DNA of 64,000 nucleotides from Agromyces sp. Root81 (GCF_001429165.1 NZ_LMIR01000002.1:771883-835882); one strand, 5' to 3'; shown: positions 9,538 to 18,953, counted from the stretch's first letter. Notes: generated from the sequence alone by a model not told the origin. Made by a program: numbers and translations.

Positions 9538-12500
9538 ATGTTCCGTCTGAGCACCGCTCGTCAGCTCGCTGCAGCCACCGCTGCCGCCCTGATCCTCGCA
9601 CTCGTGAGCGCCACGCCGAGCGTGGCGAAGCCGGCGCCTCCGCCCGGCGGCGACGACAAGTTGGCGGTCTACACGGGCACGGTCGATGCTTCCGGGCTCG
9701 CAGCGATCGTCGGCCTCGGCGTCGATCGCACCGAGATCGTCACGTCGCCGAGCCCCGAGGCCGGCACGCTCGACGTCGAGGTGATCCTCTCGGGCGAGCA
9801 GGTCGCGGAGCTGGCGAAGGCCGGCACCGACCTCGAGCAGAAGGTTTCGGCGCAGCGCCGGGCACTGGCACCCGGCGACGGCGTGTTCCGCATGTACTCG
9901 GGTGCCGGGGGCATCCAGGAGGAACTCGTGGCGCAGGCCGCGGACAACCCGACGATCGCCGAACTCGTGGTGATCGGCCAGACCGTCAACGGCCAGGACA
10001 TCACCGCGGTGCGGGTCACGAAGAACGCTCCGAAGGTGAAGGACGGCAAGCGCCCGGCGACAGTGTTCTCCGCAGCGCAGCACGCGCGCGAGTGGATCAC
10101 GCCGGAGATGGTGCGGCGCCTGCTCGACCACGTGCTGACCGGGTACGGCACCGACTCACGCATCACGGAGCTCGTGAACACGACCGAGATGTGGTTCATC
10201 CCGGTCGCCAACCCCGACGGGTACGACTTCACCTTCGAGGACGGCCAGCGCCTCTGGCGCAAGAACGTGCGCGACAACGACGGCAACGGCGTCATCACAC
10301 CGGGCGACGGCGTCGACCTGAACCGGAACTTCCCGACCCGGTGGGGCTACGACAACGAGGGCTCGTCACCGAACCCCGGAAGTGAGACGTATCGCGGCAG
10401 CGGGCCGGCATCCGAACCCGAGACGCAGGCGATCGACTCGCTCTTCGCGAACATCACGCCGGAGTTCCTCGTGAACTACCACTCGGCGGCCGAGCTGCTC
10501 CTGCACGGGATCGGCTGGCAGGTCGCGACGCCGTCTCCTGACGACGTGATCTACGAGGCGATGGTCGGCGACGACGCCACTCCGGCGATCCCCGGCTACG
10601 ACCCCGACATCTCGGCGGAGCTCTACACGACGAACGGCGACACCGACTCGCACATGCAGGAGGCGTACGGAACGCTCGGCTTCACCCCGGAGATGGCGAC
10701 GTGCGAATCGGCATCCGACTCGGTGCCCGACGACGAGTGGGAGGCCGAAGCCTGCCAGAGCGGCTTCAACTTCCCCGACGACGAGGCGCTCATCCAGACC
10801 GAGTTCGAGAAGAACATCCCGTTCGCGCTCGCGGTCGCGGAGTCGGCGCTCGATCCGGATGACCCGGTCTCGGTCGTCGAACGCGATGCCGCCGACTTCG
10901 TCGTCGACAGCTTCGACGTGTCGTACGGCGACCCGCAGCCCGTCGCGGTCACCGCGAAGCGGAGCCTCAAGGCGAAGATGCTGCACTACTCGATCGAAGG
11001 CGGTGCAGTGGTGGATGCCGAGATCGCCGAGTGGGCCGGCGGCGAACGCTACGGCGACGAGAACGACGACTACTACGCCGAGTACCGAGGCCTCGTGGAG
11101 GGCGCGAGCCCGGGCCAAAGCGTCGAGGTCTGGTTCTCCGGGCAGACCACGCCCGCCGATCTGGGGCCCGGCGAGAAGCCGGGCAAGGTCGAGAGCGACC
11201 ACTTCACCTACGAGCTCGCGCAGGATTCGGGCAACCCGGTGCTCGTGATCGCCAACGAGGACTACACGGGCGTGAACCCGACGTACCCGCCGGGCACGAC
11301 CGAGCCGAAGTACCTCGACGAGTACGTCACCGCCATCGAGGCGAACGGCGTGGCGCCCGACACGTGGGACGTCGACGCGCAGGGAGTGCCGCACCCCCTC
11401 GGTGTGCTCTCGCACTACCCGTCGGCGTTCTGGTACCTCGGCGACAACCGGCTGACGCAAGACCCCGAGGACGCGCTGACCGACACCTTCCTGTTCGGTC
11501 CGCTCCCCGACCTCTCGGTCGCCGAACGGCAGCAGTACCTCACGATCGCGGTACGCGACTGGATGAACGAGGGCGGCAAGCTCGCGCTCTCCGGAGAGAC
11601 GGCCGGGTACTTCGGACTGCTGGGCGACGCGCTCGGCGGCATCTACTACGGGCTCGACGGGGCACCGGAGGCGGACTGCGTGGTCACGCAGGACTTCTTC
11701 TCGGATTGCCTGCTGCTGGCTGACGACTTCACGCAGTACTGGCTGGGCGGCTACAACCGCACGCCGCTCGGTGCCGCGGGAGTGACCGGCACGGCCGACC
11801 CGCTCACCGGCGTCGAGGCGCTCTTCGGCGGACCGGCGACGGTCGACAACCCGATCGACGAGGTCGGGGCGTTCACGCCCACGAGCGAGGTGCTGCCAGT
11901 CGACGAGTTCCCGCAGTTCGAGAGCTGGGCCGCCGCCGACTACGTCGATGCCGAAGGCCGGGTCGTTCCGGTCGAGGGTGCGTGGGCCGTCGCGGCCACG
12001 CACATCGACGACGGGTACCAGCGGTTGGCGCGCACGTTCGATCTCACCACGGTGAGCGCGGCGGATGCGCCGACGTTCGAGGCGCAGATGGCGTTCGAGA
12101 CCGAGGTCGGATACGACCACGTGCTCGTCGAGGTGCGCCCCGTCGGAACCGAGGAGTGGACGACGCTCCCCGACCTGAACGGCGGCACCTCGACCGACGT
12201 GCCCACGGAGTGCGAAGCCGGCTTCCTCCTGGCCGAGCACTCCCATCTCGAGCACTACCTGACCGGCGGCAACCCGTGCACGCCGACGGGCTCGACCGGT
12301 GAGTGGAACTCGTTCACCGGCTCGTCCGGCGGCTGGGTGCCCGTGGCGTTCGACCTCAGCGCCTACGCGGGCGCGCAGGTCGAGGTGGTCGTGAGCTACG
12401 TCACCGACCCGTCATCGGGCGCGATGGGGCTCATCCTCGACGACACGAAGCTCGTCGTCGGCGGCGACATCATGGAGGCCGAAGGCTTCGAGACTGATCT

Positions 12501-12702
12501 CGGGGCCTGGACGGTGCTGGATGCACCGGAGTCGAGTCCCGGCAACAGCTCGAACTTCGAGCGCACGGAGGGCCTCGGCGCCATCATCGCGGCGACGGCG
12601 ACACCCGACTCGCTGCTGTTCGGCTTCGGCCTGGAGCAGCTGTCGACGGATGCCGAGCGCGCGGCGATGGTCGAGCGGGTGCTCGCGCACCTGCTCGGGT
12701 AG
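9538..12702 (+). CDS. Secreted M14 zinc carboxypeptidase with InhA-like C-terminus
   Basis: 1054 residues. Signal peptide residues 1-27 (hydrophobic core ATAAALILALVSATPS). The M14 domain shows HAREW (zinc ligands His182 and Glu185), DLNRNFPTRWG (substrate-binding Arg), NYHSAAE (zinc ligand His315) and GFTPEM (catalytic Glu385). The second half (about 550-1050) has beta-sandwich regions with IDDGYQRLARTFDL and GLILDDTKLV, recalling the accessory domain of immune-inhibitor-A peptidases. It probably hydrolyses peptides outside the cell. ATG 9538 begins the signal peptide; a longer in-frame reading from 9247 has no secretory N-terminus and is rejected. Terminators flank the gene, so it is monocistronic. 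Confidence 0.9.
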   Translation: MFRLSTARQLAAATAAALILALVSATPSVAKPAPPPGGDDKLAVYTGTVDASGLAAIVGLGVDRTEIVTSPSPEAGTLDVEVILSGEQVAELAKAGTDLEQKVSAQRRALAPGDGVFRMYSGAGGIQEELVAQAADNPTIAELVVIGQTVNGQDITAVRVTKNAPKVKDGKRPATVFSAAQHAREWITPEMVRRLLDHVLTGYGTDSRITELVNTTEMWFIPVANPDGYDFTFEDGQRLWRKNVRDNDGNGVITPGDGVDLNRNFPTRWGYDNEGSSPNPGSETYRGSGPASEPETQAIDSLFANITPEFLVNYHSAAELLLHGIGWQVATPSPDDVIYEAMVGDDATPAIPGYDPDISAELYTTNGDTDSHMQEAYGTLGFTPEMATCESASDSVPDDEWEAEACQSGFNFPDDEALIQTEFEKNIPFALAVAESALDPDDPVSVVERDAADFVVDSFDVSYGDPQPVAVTAKRSLKAKMLHYSIEGGAVVDAEIAEWAGGERYGDENDDYYAEYRGLVEGASPGQSVEVWFSGQTTPADLGPGEKPGKVESDHFTYELAQDSGNPVLVIANEDYTGVNPTYPPGTTEPKYLDEYVTAIEANGVAPDTWDVDAQGVPHPLGVLSHYPSAFWYLGDNRLTQDPEDALTDTFLFGPLPDLSVAERQQYLTIAVRDWMNEGGKLALSGETAGYFGLLGDALGGIYYGLDGAPEADCVVTQDFFSDCLLLADDFTQYWLGGYNRTPLGAAGVTGTADPLTGVEALFGGPATVDNPIDEVGAFTPTSEVLPVDEFPQFESWAAADYVDAEGRVVPVEGAWAVAATHIDDGYQRLARTFDLTTVSAADAPTFEAQMAFETEVGYDHVLVEVRPVGTEEWTTLPDLNGGTSTDVPTECEAGFLLAEHSHLEHYLTGGNPCTPTGSTGEWNSFTGSSGGWVPVAFDLSAYAGAQVEVVVSYVTDPSSGAMGLILDDTKLVVGGDIMEAEGFETDLGAWTVLDAPESSPGNSSNFERTEGLGAIIAATATPDSLLFGFGLEQLSTDAERAAMVERVLAHLLG

Positions 12703-12710
12703 CCGAGCGA

Positions 12711-12748
12711 CGGATGCCTCGCCGCTTGCGTTCGCGGCGGGGCATCCG
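12711..12748 (+). terminator. Terminator built from an inverted GGATGCC pair
   Basis: CGGATGCCTCGCCGC pairs with GCGGCGGGGCATCCG (one G-T type mismatch) around TTGCGTTC, 9 bp after the peptidase stop. The outer arms are the GGATGCC/GGCATCC heptamer that recurs throughout the window. Confidence 0.7.
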
Positions 12749-12818
12749 CTCGGGCGGATACGCTGGAAGCACCGACCGGTGATCGACTGACGTCGGATCG
12801 AGACGTAGTGGGGAGCCG

Positions 12819-14156
12819 GTGACGATCGTGCCCCAGGCTGTGCGCCCCTGGCGTCTCTGGCTGGTGTGGGGTGTCGGCGTCGCGGCCTACATGCTGTCGG
12901 TCACGAACCGCACCTCGCTCTCCGCCGTGGGCGTCGACGCGGCCGTCCGATTCGATGCGGATGCCTCGACGCTGTCGATGTTCGCGGTGATCCAGCTCTT
13001 CGTGTACGGCGCGATGCAGATCCCGGTCGGCATCCTGCTCGACCGCTTCGGCGCCCGCCCGATCATCACGATCGGCATGTTCCTCATGGCGGTGGGACAA
13101 CTCGTGATGGCGTTCGCACCCGACGTCGGCACGGCGATCCTCGCCCGCATGCTGCTCGGCGCCGGCGACGCGGCGATCTTCCCGAGCGTGCTGCGCGTCG
13201 TCGCGGTGTGGTTCCCCGAGCGCCAGGCGCCGTTCATGGTGCAGCTCACCGGCATCGTCGGGCAGACCGGGCAGCTGCTCGCGATCCTGCCCATGGCGGC
13301 GCTGCTGCACGCGACGGACTGGACGATCGCCTTCGGCAGTCTCGCCGGGCTCGGCGTGCTCTTCACCGTGCTGACGTTCGCCGTCATCCGAAACCGGCCA
13401 CCGGGTCGCGACACCGATGCGAGCGTCGACACCAGGACCGGCGCCATGCACGCCGTGACATCGTCGGCCGACCTGCGCCAGGGGTTCACGGAGTCATGGG
13501 CCCACCCCGCGACCCGGCTCGCGTTCTGGTCGCACTTCACGACGCCGTTCTCGGGCACGGCATTCATCCTGCTGTGGGGCTTCCCGTTCCTCACGGTCGG
13601 CGAAGGCCTCACGCCCGCGATGGCCTCGCTCATCTTCAGCGTCTACGTCGTCGCCGGCATGGTCGTCGGCCCGGTCATCGGGGCGCTCTCGAGCCGGCAT
13701 CCGATGCGCCGCTCGCGCATGCTCGTGCTGCCGATCATCGGCATCCAGGTCGTCGCGTGGCTCGCCGTCATCCTGTGGCCGGGGCCGGCGCCGCTCTGGC
13801 TGCTCTTCGCCCTCGCGCTCGCGCTGAGCACGGGCGGGCCCGCGTCGATGATCGGCTTCGACCACGCCCGCACCTACAACCCGAGCCACCGGCTCAGCAC
13901 CGCGACGGGCATCGTGAACGTCGGCGGGTTCCTCGCCGCACTGCTCGCGATCCTGTTCATCGGCATCGCGATGGACGCGCTCGGCGCGGGCACGCCCGAC
14001 ACCTACAGCCTCGAGGCGTTCCGTCTCGCGTTCCTCACGCAGTTGCCGCTCTGGGCGCTCGGCGCGGCGTTCATCGTCTTCGAGCGCAGGCGCACTCGCG
14101 TGCACATCGGACTCGACGAGCCTCGCCGCAGGCGCCGCGGCCGGCCCGGCGCCTGA
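12819..14156 (+). CDS. MFS transporter
   Basis: 445 residues with about 12 hydrophobic segments. The loop after helix 2 reads GILLDRFGARP, a good match to the MFS motif A (G-x3-D-x2-G-x-R). Early residues VTNRTSLSAVGVDAA resemble the NNP/phthalate-type permease group, but no substrate can be named. A basic tail (RRRRGRP) lies in the cytoplasm. The GTG start at 12819 has GGGGAG 4 nt upstream. It stands alone between a terminator and a convergent small membrane protein. Confidence 0.8.
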   Translation: MTIVPQAVRPWRLWLVWGVGVAAYMLSVTNRTSLSAVGVDAAVRFDADASTLSMFAVIQLFVYGAMQIPVGILLDRFGARPIITIGMFLMAVGQLVMAFAPDVGTAILARMLLGAGDAAIFPSVLRVVAVWFPERQAPFMVQLTGIVGQTGQLLAILPMAALLHATDWTIAFGSLAGLGVLFTVLTFAVIRNRPPGRDTDASVDTRTGAMHAVTSSADLRQGFTESWAHPATRLAFWSHFTTPFSGTAFILLWGFPFLTVGEGLTPAMASLIFSVYVVAGMVVGPVIGALSSRHPMRRSRMLVLPIIGIQVVAWLAVILWPGPAPLWLLFALALALSTGGPASMIGFDHARTYNPSHRLSTATGIVNVGGFLAALLAILFIGIAMDALGAGTPDTYSLEAFRLAFLTQLPLWALGAAFIVFERRRTRVHIGLDEPRRRRRGRPGA

Positions 14157-14189
14157 GTGAGGCTCCGGCCGCTCACGCGCCGGTCAAGC

Positions 14190-14411
14190 TCATCGCCTGG
14201 TGAACCGCACGGCGGCCGACGGCCGGATTCGCCGCCGCTGTTTCTGCCGAACCACGAGAGCGGCGACGAGGACCGTCAGCACGACGCCGACGGGCGAGAG
14301 CCACCAGATGCCCGTGATGAACGCCGCAGTGAGGCCCCCGAGGAGCCCGAAGATGAGCGTCCACCAGAACGAGTCGGGCTCCATGCCGAAGTAGCCGTCA
14401 CCCTGCGTCAT
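14190..14411 (-). CDS. Small two-helix membrane protein
   Basis: 73 residues: MTQGDGYFGMEPDSFWW, then two hydrophobic helices (LIFGLLGGLTAAFITGIWW and VGVVLTVLVAALVV) and a strongly basic tail (RQKQRRRIRP). Hydrophobicity and charge asymmetry support a real inner-membrane protein of unknown function. It is convergent with the MFS gene, with 33 bp between stops. Confidence 0.6.
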   Translation of the reverse strand: MTQGDGYFGMEPDSFWWTLIFGLLGGLTAAFITGIWWLSPVGVVLTVLVAALVVRQKQRRRIRPSAAVRFTRR

Positions 14412-14487
14412 GACACGGACCCTAGCGGATCGACCAGATCGTTCTCAACCATGATGGACACGTTCCCGGGAGGCCGCAGCCCCCTCG

Positions 14488-14862
14488 CTACTGCGCTGAC
14501 CAGACGCCGAGCTCGTTGCCGCTCGGGTCGGTGAAGTGGAAGCGTCGACCGCCGGGGAACTCGTAGGGGCCGTTGACCACCTCGCCGCCCGCCGCCGTCA
14601 CCGCGGCCAGCGTTGCGTCGAGGTCGTCGCTGTAGAGCAGCACGAAGGGGCCGCCCTTGGCCACCTCTTCGGCCAACGAAAGCCCGCCGGCCTCTTCGCC
14701 GTCGGCCTCGGCAGCGGTGCGGATGCCCGCGTACTCGGGGCCGTACGGCGTGAACTGCCAGCCGAATGCCGCGCCGTAGAACGCCTGGGCGGCGGCGATG
14801 TCAGTGACCGAGATCTCGACGTAGTCGATGCTCAATGGGATGCGGTGCTCGTGGGTTGCCAT
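14488..14862 (-). CDS. VOC family (glyoxalase/bleomycin-resistance-like) protein
   Basis: 124 residues with the paired beta-alpha-beta-beta-beta units of the vicinal-oxygen-chelate fold: SIDYVEISVTDIAAAQAFYG at the N-terminus and RRFHFTDPSGNELGVW at the C-terminus. The usual VOC metal ligands are only partly present; the first strand has Glu in VEISV and the last has Glu in GNELGV. Metal binding and enzymatic role are therefore uncertain. Most single-domain relatives remain uncharacterised. It lies just downstream of ogt on the same strand, 39 bp apart, and might share its transcript. Confidence 0.8.
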   Translation of the reverse strand: MATHEHRIPLSIDYVEISVTDIAAAQAFYGAAFGWQFTPYGPEYAGIRTAAEADGEEAGGLSLAEEVAKGGPFVLLYSDDLDATLAAVTAAGGEVVNGPYEFPGGRRFHFTDPSGNELGVWSAQ

Positions 14863-14901
14863 GGCGCCAGCATGGCAGCGCCCACCGACAGGCTGGGGGC
14901 G

Positions 14902-15414
14902 CTAGAAGAGCCGCGCCTGCGCGACGACGGGCGCACCCTCGAGTTCGAGCAGGAACCGCTTGCGCTCGAGCCCGCCGGCGTACCCCGTGAGCGAGCCATC
15001 GGCGCCGACGACGCGATGGCACGGCACGACGATGCTGAGCGGATTGCGCCCGACCGCGTTGCCGACCCGTCGCGCGAGGTTGCGATCGCCGAGCCGCGAG
15101 GCGAGCTCGCCGTAGCTCGTCGTCGCGCCGTGCGGGATCTCGCGGAGCATCGCCCACACCGCCTGCTGGAAGTCGTCGCCGGTCGGCGCCATCGGCAGGT
15201 CGAACGTCGTGCGCTCCCCGGCGAGGTACTCGCCGAGCTCGATGCCGACCCTCGTGATGAGCGGGTCGGTGCGCGAGTCGACCTCGACCCCGATCGTGTC
15301 GGATGCCGGTGGGTGCCAGTGACCCGGAAAGTAGATGCCGGCCAGCGCATCGCCGTCGGCGACGACGAGGAGGTCGCCGAGCGGGGTCGTCAGCGTGGCA
15401 TGGCGTCGGGACAT
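14902..15414 (-). CDS. ogt: Methylated-DNA--protein-cysteine S-methyltransferase
   Basis: 170 residues. The PCHRVVGADGSLTGYAGG segment holds the suicide acceptor Cys132 of the PCHR motif, which takes alkyl groups from O6-alkylguanine in one irreversible turnover. The upstream FQQAVWAMLREIPHGATTSY is the helix-turn-helix DNA-binding part. The N-terminal domain lacks the Ada phosphotriester cysteines, so this is Ogt-type. GGAG lies 2 nt before the ATG. Together with the AidB-like gene at 3.4-5.1 kb this gives two alkylation-damage genes in the window, though they are not linked. Confidence 0.92.
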   Translation of the reverse strand: MSRRHATLTTPLGDLLVVADGDALAGIYFPGHWHPPASDTIGVEVDSRTDPLITRVGIELGEYLAGERTTFDLPMAPTGDDFQQAVWAMLREIPHGATTSYGELASRLGDRNLARRVGNAVGRNPLSIVVPCHRVVGADGSLTGYAGGLERKRFLLELEGAPVVAQARLF

Positions 15415-15504
15415 GGCTCCATCATCCCTCCGATCTCTTCGGTCGCCGCCAGTGGCGGTCGCGGGAATTGGACGTGATGCTCCGCGGCACGATCGCCAGC
15501 GACA

Positions 15505-16380
15505 TCACGGCATCACGGGCTGGCGCGGCATGCTCCCACGACGCTCGCAGAAGAAGAGCACGACCGCCGCCGCGATGGCGGAGGCCAGCGCCCACACGGC
15601 TGCGGCGCCGCCCTCCTCGATCCCTCCTTCGAGGATCAGCGGCATCGACATGAGCGTCACTGCCGCGGGCGCTCCGACGCTCAGGGCGCGCACGAATCGC
15701 GGCGCGACCAATTGGTCGACGAGCACCACGACCGCAACGGCCCATGCGGCGACCAAAGCACTCGGGATCGCTCCGACGATCGCCCACCCGAGCAACCCTG
15801 AGATGAACGAGCCGCTCGGCGGGCCGTCGAAGAAGCCGAAGCTCAGCGCGATCGGGGCGACGATCGCGGGGATCCAGGCCGCCAGCCCGGCGAGCAGCAC
15901 GACGACGCCGAGGCAGAACCTCAGCGACCGGACGGGCGATCCGGTGGCACTGGCTTCGGTCAGCGCGGCTTCGCGCGCCGCCCGCCGGTGGCGGTGGATC
16001 GGGATCGCCAGCACGAGGCCGATGAAGACGGTTCCGGCCGCGAGCAGGGCGCCGTTGCTCGTGACGAGCACTGAGGCGAGCCCTCCGATCACGGACGGCG
16101 CGAAGGCCAGCGCGGCGGTGACCACCGCGGTGACCGCCGCCAGCACCACGAAGTGGATGCGGACACGGCCGACCCGGAAGATGAGCATGGCGACGAGTCC
16201 GACCACGATGAACACGACCGGCCCGACGATGAGGATCGCGAGGCCCACGAACTCCGCGCCGGTGTGACCGCTGATGTGCAGCAGCGGCGGAAGTGCCATG
16301 CCCCCGACCGTCGCGCCGCCTGCGACCATCGCCGCCAGCAACGGCTCCTGCCAGTCGCGCGGAAGCTGCTCCTGAACCAT
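15505..16380 (-). CDS. Polytopic membrane protein of unknown function
   Basis: 291 residues with roughly eight hydrophobic segments, including GLAILIVGPVVFIVVGLVAMLIF and AVAVVVLVDQLVAP, and a short basic loop (HRHRRAARE) between helices 4 and 5. No transporter or enzyme motif was recognised. The ATG at 16380 is preferred because AGGAGG lies 7 nt upstream; an upstream in-frame ATG at 16404 would put that sequence inside the gene. It appears monocistronic. Confidence 0.65.
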   Translation of the reverse strand: MVQEQLPRDWQEPLLAAMVAGGATVGGMALPPLLHISGHTGAEFVGLAILIVGPVVFIVVGLVAMLIFRVGRVRIHFVVLAAVTAVVTAALAFAPSVIGGLASVLVTSNGALLAAGTVFIGLVLAIPIHRHRRAAREAALTEASATGSPVRSLRFCLGVVVLLAGLAAWIPAIVAPIALSFGFFDGPPSGSFISGLLGWAIVGAIPSALVAAWAVAVVVLVDQLVAPRFVRALSVGAPAAVTLMSMPLILEGGIEEGGAAAVWALASAIAAAVVLFFCERRGSMPRQPVMP

Positions 16381-16505
16381 CGTGGTCCCTCCTCTGCCGG
16401 GCATCGCCGGCTCGATGAGGATATGGCACGGCGCACGATCGGCACGGCATCAGCACGGCGCGATCGGCACAGCGAGATCACTGCGACCGCGGTCAACGTT
16501 GCCCT

Positions 16506-17225
16506 TCAGCGGCGCCCGATCAACGCAGCCCGGTTCGCCTCGTACTTGGGCTTGCCGATCATCCGCCAGATGAGGCGCACGGGCGCAGGCAGGTGGGTGC
16601 GCTGCCACTCGGCACCGCCATCGGGCTGTGCAGCGAGGATCGCCCCGAGCTGCTCGAACGTCTTGCCCTTCGGCGTCGCCTTGCGTCCGTGTTCGGAGAG
16701 CGCGTCAACCTCCTTCGGCGTGAGCGTGACCTCCATGACGGGCACGATGTTCGTCTCTTCATCGGGCAGGTGCGCGGCGAGCGCAGCGGTGATGCCGTCG
16801 AGGGCGGTGAGCACGCCCGCGGCATCCGCCGACCGGCCACTCGCCCGCCACGCGGGCAGCGCGGCGTCGAGCGAGTTCAGGTGCACGAGCATCACGGCAT
16901 GCTGCTCCTTCATGCGCGCCACGTGCACGGCACACGACGGGGCGCGCTGCTCGAGGGTGTCCCACAGCATCGTGTCCTCGCCCTCGTGGTGCGCGTGCAG
17001 GCCCACCGAGAGCATGCCGAGGTGGTCGCCGACGACGTCGGCGTGCGCGGCATCCGATTCGGCGACGCCCTCGACGAGCGCGCGGCCCTCGCCGAACCCC
17101 GCCCGGAAGAAGCGGTGTATCTCGGCCATGCCGCTCGCGTCGCACGTCTTCGCAGCGCCGCCGGCGCTGGCGCCGCCGGCACGGCCGGGTTCATCGCCGC
17201 TCGAGGGAAGGGCAGTGGCGGGCAT
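16506..17225 (-). CDS. Hemerythrin HHE-domain protein
   Basis: 239 residues. A four-helix bundle with the spaced His/Glu ligands of a di-iron site: HRFFRAGF, LHAHHEGEDTMLW, HVARMKEQHAVMLVHL and HLPDEETNIVP. The HHxxE and HxxxE patterns are those of bacterial hemerythrin-like proteins that bind O2, NO or iron. A Gly/Ala-rich N-terminus (about 1-30) and a C-terminal segment of about 70 residues (KPKYEANRAALIGRR at the end) flank the domain. Cytosolic; no partner gene adjoins it. Confidence 0.85.
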   Translation of the reverse strand: MPATALPSSGDEPGRAGGASAGGAAKTCDASGMAEIHRFFRAGFGEGRALVEGVAESDAAHADVVGDHLGMLSVGLHAHHEGEDTMLWDTLEQRAPSCAVHVARMKEQHAVMLVHLNSLDAALPAWRASGRSADAAGVLTALDGITAALAAHLPDEETNIVPVMEVTLTPKEVDALSEHGRKATPKGKTFEQLGAILAAQPDGGAEWQRTHLPAPVRLIWRMIGKPKYEANRAALIGRR

Positions 17226-17361
17226 CTCGACTCCGATCGTCGGTGAGTGGCGCGTCGCACGCGACCCTACGACCTGGCGGATGCCGCGGCAAGACCCCGC
17301 CCGAGGGGTGGTCGCAGACGGTGGCCGCAGATGCCTCGCGTCATGCGTCGGAGCGCCGATC

Positions 17362-17373
17362 TACGATGGCTGG
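17362..17373 (+). promoter_or_regulatory. Leaderless promoter -10 element
   Basis: TACGAT followed by six nucleotides and the ATG at 17374, with no Shine-Dalgarno sequence. Transcription would start at or next to the start codon. Confidence 0.6.
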
Positions 17374-18468
17374 ATGCCTGAACTCCCCCGCGTCGCCGGT
17401 GCACACCTCGTCGGCTCGATCAACCAGCCCACCGCTGAGGCGACCTTCCGCGTCGTCGCCGAAGATCTCGGCAGCGAGCTCGCACGCATCCCCGACGGCG
17501 AGGTCGGCGAGCGGTTCCACTGGATCCTGTTCCAGGGCGCCGCGTTCGACGCGGTCGACGGTCTCAGCCGCCTGCCGATCGACCCGATCATCGTCGCGGG
17601 CTTCGACCTGCGCCCGCTCGTGCTCGACGGATCGGTGGCGGCATCCGACCTCGTCTTCGGCCCGCTCGGCTATGCGGATGCCGCTGCGGCGAGCTATGCC
17701 GATTTCACCCGCCTGCGCGACGCCGGCGTGATCCCCGGGGGCACGCGGCTCCAGGTGTGCCTGCCCTCGCCGCTCGCGCCCATCACGACGTACGTCGCTC
17801 CCGCCGATCGCGCCGCGGTGTACCCGGCCTACGCGGCTGCACTCGCCGCCGAGGTCGACCGCATCGCAGCGGCGATTCCGGCCGATGACCTCGCCGTGCA
17901 GATCGACATGGCGACCGAGTTCGCCTACCTCGAGGGCGTGAGCCTCGGCGGCGGTCCGCTCGAGGCCTTCTTCGCCGAGGGCGGTGCGGATGCCCCGGCG
18001 CTCGTCGACGCCATCGCCGGCCTCGCCGCCGAGCTCGCTGCGCGCGTGCCCGCCGGCGCGCAACTCGGATTCCACCTCTGCTACGGCGACGTCGCCGAGA
18101 AGCACTTCGTCGAGCCGACCGACGCGGGCAAGCTCGTCGCCGTCGCGAACGCCCTTTCGGCCCAGCTCGATCGTCCGATCGACTGGGTGCACCTGCCGGT
18201 GCCGATCGAGCGCGCGGATGCCGCGTACTTCGCCCCCCTCGCCGGCTGGGCGCTGCCCGCCGAGACGACGCCGTTCCTCGGCCTCGTGCACCACGAGGAC
18301 GGCGTCGACGGCGCGCTCGCCCGCATCGCTCCCGCTCGTGACGCGTTCGCCGCCGCCGGCGTCGCCGCCTTCGGCATCGGCACGGAGTGCGGCTTCGGCC
18401 GGGGTCCGGCAGACCGCACGGCGAGCCTGCTCGCACTGCACCGCGAGGTCATCGCGGCCGCCGGCTGA
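17374..18468 (+). CDS. MetE-like (UROD/MetE superfamily) protein
   Basis: 364 residues with the TIM-barrel layout of the cobalamin-independent methionine synthase/uroporphyrinogen decarboxylase superfamily: GSINQPTAEATFRVVAEDLG at the start, DDLAVQIDMATEFAYLEG mid-way, FHLCYGDVAEKHFVEPTD, and GIGTECGFGRGPADR at the end. The last motif has the Cys and neighbouring residues used for metal in MetE C-terminal domains. It is shorter than true MetE and lacks its N-terminal half, so a role as an orphan methyltransferase is an inference. The start at 17374 is set by the leaderless promoter; longer upstream readings lack homology. Confidence 0.7.
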   Translation: MPELPRVAGAHLVGSINQPTAEATFRVVAEDLGSELARIPDGEVGERFHWILFQGAAFDAVDGLSRLPIDPIIVAGFDLRPLVLDGSVAASDLVFGPLGYADAAAASYADFTRLRDAGVIPGGTRLQVCLPSPLAPITTYVAPADRAAVYPAYAAALAAEVDRIAAAIPADDLAVQIDMATEFAYLEGVSLGGGPLEAFFAEGGADAPALVDAIAGLAAELAARVPAGAQLGFHLCYGDVAEKHFVEPTDAGKLVAVANALSAQLDRPIDWVHLPVPIERADAAYFAPLAGWALPAETTPFLGLVHHEDGVDGALARIAPARDAFAAAGVAAFGIGTECGFGRGPADRTASLLALHREVIAAAG

Positions 18469-18482
18469 GCCGACGCAGCGCT

Positions 18483-18508
18483 CCGGCCCGCCCGAGAGGG
18501 CGAGCCGG
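18483..18508 (+). terminator. Hairpin terminator
   Basis: CCGGC..GCCC pairs with GGGC..GCCGG around GAGA, 14 bp after the MetE-like stop codon. No U-tract. Confidence 0.5.
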
Positions 18509-18549
18509 CGCGGAGCAGATGAGCCGGGACGAGCCGGCGCGGCGCGCGA

Positions 18550-18762
18550 TCAGTGCGCGACCGGGAGGCCGTGGATGCGCTGCCGCGAGCGCCCCTGGCG
18601 CCACTCGGCGAACCGACCGAAGAGGCCCTGAGGGCCATCGGCCCGCTCGCCCTCGAGCGACCGGCGGTCGGCGGCGTTGCGGCGCCGCTCGTTGACGCGA
18701 CCCGCTTCGAGCTCGTCGTGCATCTGCAACGTCTGGGCGACGTACCCGTATGCGAGGTTCAT
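18550..18762 (-). CDS. Small hypothetical protein
   Basis: 70 residues beginning MNLAYGYVAQTLQMHDE and ending RQRIHGLPVAH. A likely amphipathic helix at the N-terminus is followed by a charged, Arg/Asn-rich region. AAGGGA lies 8 nt before the ATG at 18762, and the frame has good third-position GC bias. No homologue is recognised. It faces the DUF1905 gene across a 200-bp divergent region full of repeated CCTCAG motifs. Confidence 0.5.
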   Translation of the reverse strand: MNLAYGYVAQTLQMHDELEAGRVNERRRNAADRRSLEGERADGPQGLFGRFAEWRQGRSRQRIHGLPVAH

Positions 18763-18822
18763 GATTCCGATCCCTTCGAGACCTGCCGGGCCGGATTGCG
18801 GCCACTGAGACCAGACTCCTCG

Positions 18823-18921
18823 CTGAGGTAGGGGGTGCGTATCGGGCGTGTGCCTCATCTTCGGAGGCTTCAGCCACCTCAGACGGTGGTCGGGCACCTC
18901 AGACGAACCGCCCTACCTTAG
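18823..18921. promoter_or_regulatory. Divergent control region with repeated CCTCAG motifs
   Basis: CTGAGGTAGGG (18823-18833) and its near-perfect inverted copy CCCTACCTTAG (18911-18921) bracket further CACCTCAGAC direct repeats around 18878 and 18897, and a CCACC/GGTGG hairpin. The spacing suggests several binding half-sites for one regulator acting on both divergent genes, or a structured leader. The regulator is unknown. Confidence 0.4.
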
Positions 18922-18953
18922 ATGCGGCCCAGCCGGGCGTCACCGGCCGCGAG

